Shown: positions 5,101 through 5,495 of the stretch, piece by piece
Layout: every line of letters begins with the position of its first letter
Position numbering within the stretch: the first letter of the stretch is position 1
Assembly: GCA_919902095.1 (NCBI GenBank)
Contig: CAKKQL010000015.1
Coordinates: forward strand, 1-5,495
Length of the DNA: 5,495 nt
DNA from: Acidiferrobacterales bacterium
GTDB taxonomy: Bacteria > Pseudomonadota > Gammaproteobacteria > Acidiferrobacterales > Sulfurifustaceae
Direction: 5' to 3'
Made by a program: the position numbers and the translations under genes
Notes under the pieces: generated by a model
Database searches by the model: none
What the model saw: the letters and a program-made list of their open reading frames with translations, nothing else
Told to the model about the DNA's origin: nothing

Positions 5101-5495
5101 GTGTCAGATTCGTTGCATGTCGTCTGCCCGCATTGCGCCGCCACCAACCGCTTGCCGCATGCGCGCATCCAGGATCGGCCCAACTGCGGCCAGTGCCATC
5201 TGTCGCTATTTCCCGGCAAGGTGATCGAACTCACGCCGGAAAACGTCAAGCGCCACCTGGCGCGCAACGATTTGCCGGTGCTGGTGGATTTCTGGGCGCC
5301 GTGGTGCGGGCCGTGCCGGACGATGGCGCCAGTGTTTGCCGCGGCCGCCGTACGCTACGACGGGCGCCTGCGCCTCGCCAAGCTCAATACCGAAGACCAT
5401 CCGCAACTGGCCGCTCCCTACGGTATCCGCGGCATTCCGACGTTGATTCTGTTTCGGCAGGGGCGGGAACTGGATCGCGTCTCGGGCGCGCTGCC
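5101..5495 (+). CDS. trxC: Thioredoxin 2 (zinc-ribbon thioredoxin), 3' end cut by window
   Basis: 131 codons from GTG 5101 to the edge with no stop. E. coli TrxC has 139 residues, so only a dozen or so C-terminal residues are missing. Residues 9-32 form the TrxC zinc ribbon with Cys9, Cys12, Cys29 and Cys32 (CPHC...CGQC). The thioredoxin fold follows: VLVDFWAPWCGPCRTMAP (60-77) with redox-active Cys69 and Cys72, and the cis-proline loop GIRGIPT with Pro113. This cytoplasmic protein reduces protein disulfides using electrons from thioredoxin reductase; the zinc ribbon distinguishes it from TrxA. It lies 93 nt after the permease gene on the same strand. All catalytic and zinc-binding residues are present. 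In E. coli trxC is induced by OxyR, but no clear OxyR site is visible here. Confidence 0.95.
   Translation, partial: MSDSLHVVCPHCAATNRLPHARIQDRPNCGQCHLSLFPGKVIELTPENVKRHLARNDLPVLVDFWAPWCGPCRTMAPVFAAAAVRYDGRLRLAKLNTEDHPQLAAPYGIRGIPTLILFRQGRELDRVSGAL

Overview
The window is GC-rich with strong third-position GC bias. It carries housekeeping genes typical of Proteobacteria: trxC, a fused DUF523-DUF1722 (YbgA-type) protein, an EamA transporter and a PF13557-type outer-membrane protein. A high-GC gamma- or betaproteobacterial chromosome fits best, but nothing here fixes the genus. I see no tRNA, rRNA, CRISPR array or intact insertion sequence.

Left part (1-1796, minus strand): most of a large exported tetratricopeptide-repeat protein. 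It has a signal peptide, about seven TPR units and a linker, then the beginning of what looks like a CHAT (caspase-HetF-associated) domain. It runs off the left edge before the expected catalytic residues. Its long opposite-strand ORFs are codon-bias shadows.

Middle (1797-2325): a 529-bp divergent intergenic region, markedly AT-rich between about 2110 and 2325. It holds a TATAAT-like box for the leftward gene and a short orphan open stretch that may be a gene remnant. It also holds a probable rightward promoter overlapping a 12-bp AT palindrome, and a long leader with an inverted repeat wrapped around a possible 11-codon ORF.

Right part (2326-5495, plus strand): four genes. The first is a secreted, predicted outer-membrane beta-barrel protein of the MetA-pathway-of-phenol-degradation-like family. 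The second, 46 nt later, is a DUF523-DUF1722 fusion with the three cysteines expected of the TudS-like Fe-S fold. Two bases after its stop comes an EamA/DMT permease whose ribosome binding site lies inside the preceding gene, so these two are almost certainly co-transcribed. After a 93-bp gap with nested inverted repeats comes trxC (thioredoxin 2, zinc ribbon plus WCGPC), truncated by the right edge.

The genes are not an obvious single pathway. The tightest functional unit is DUF523-DUF1722 plus the permease. A link to sulfur or thio-nucleobase chemistry, with trxC as a redox neighbour, is speculative. I did not find a clear new system. The items most worth checking are the structured leader at 2120-2325, the competing hairpins at 5007-5039 and the substrate of the DUF523-permease pair.
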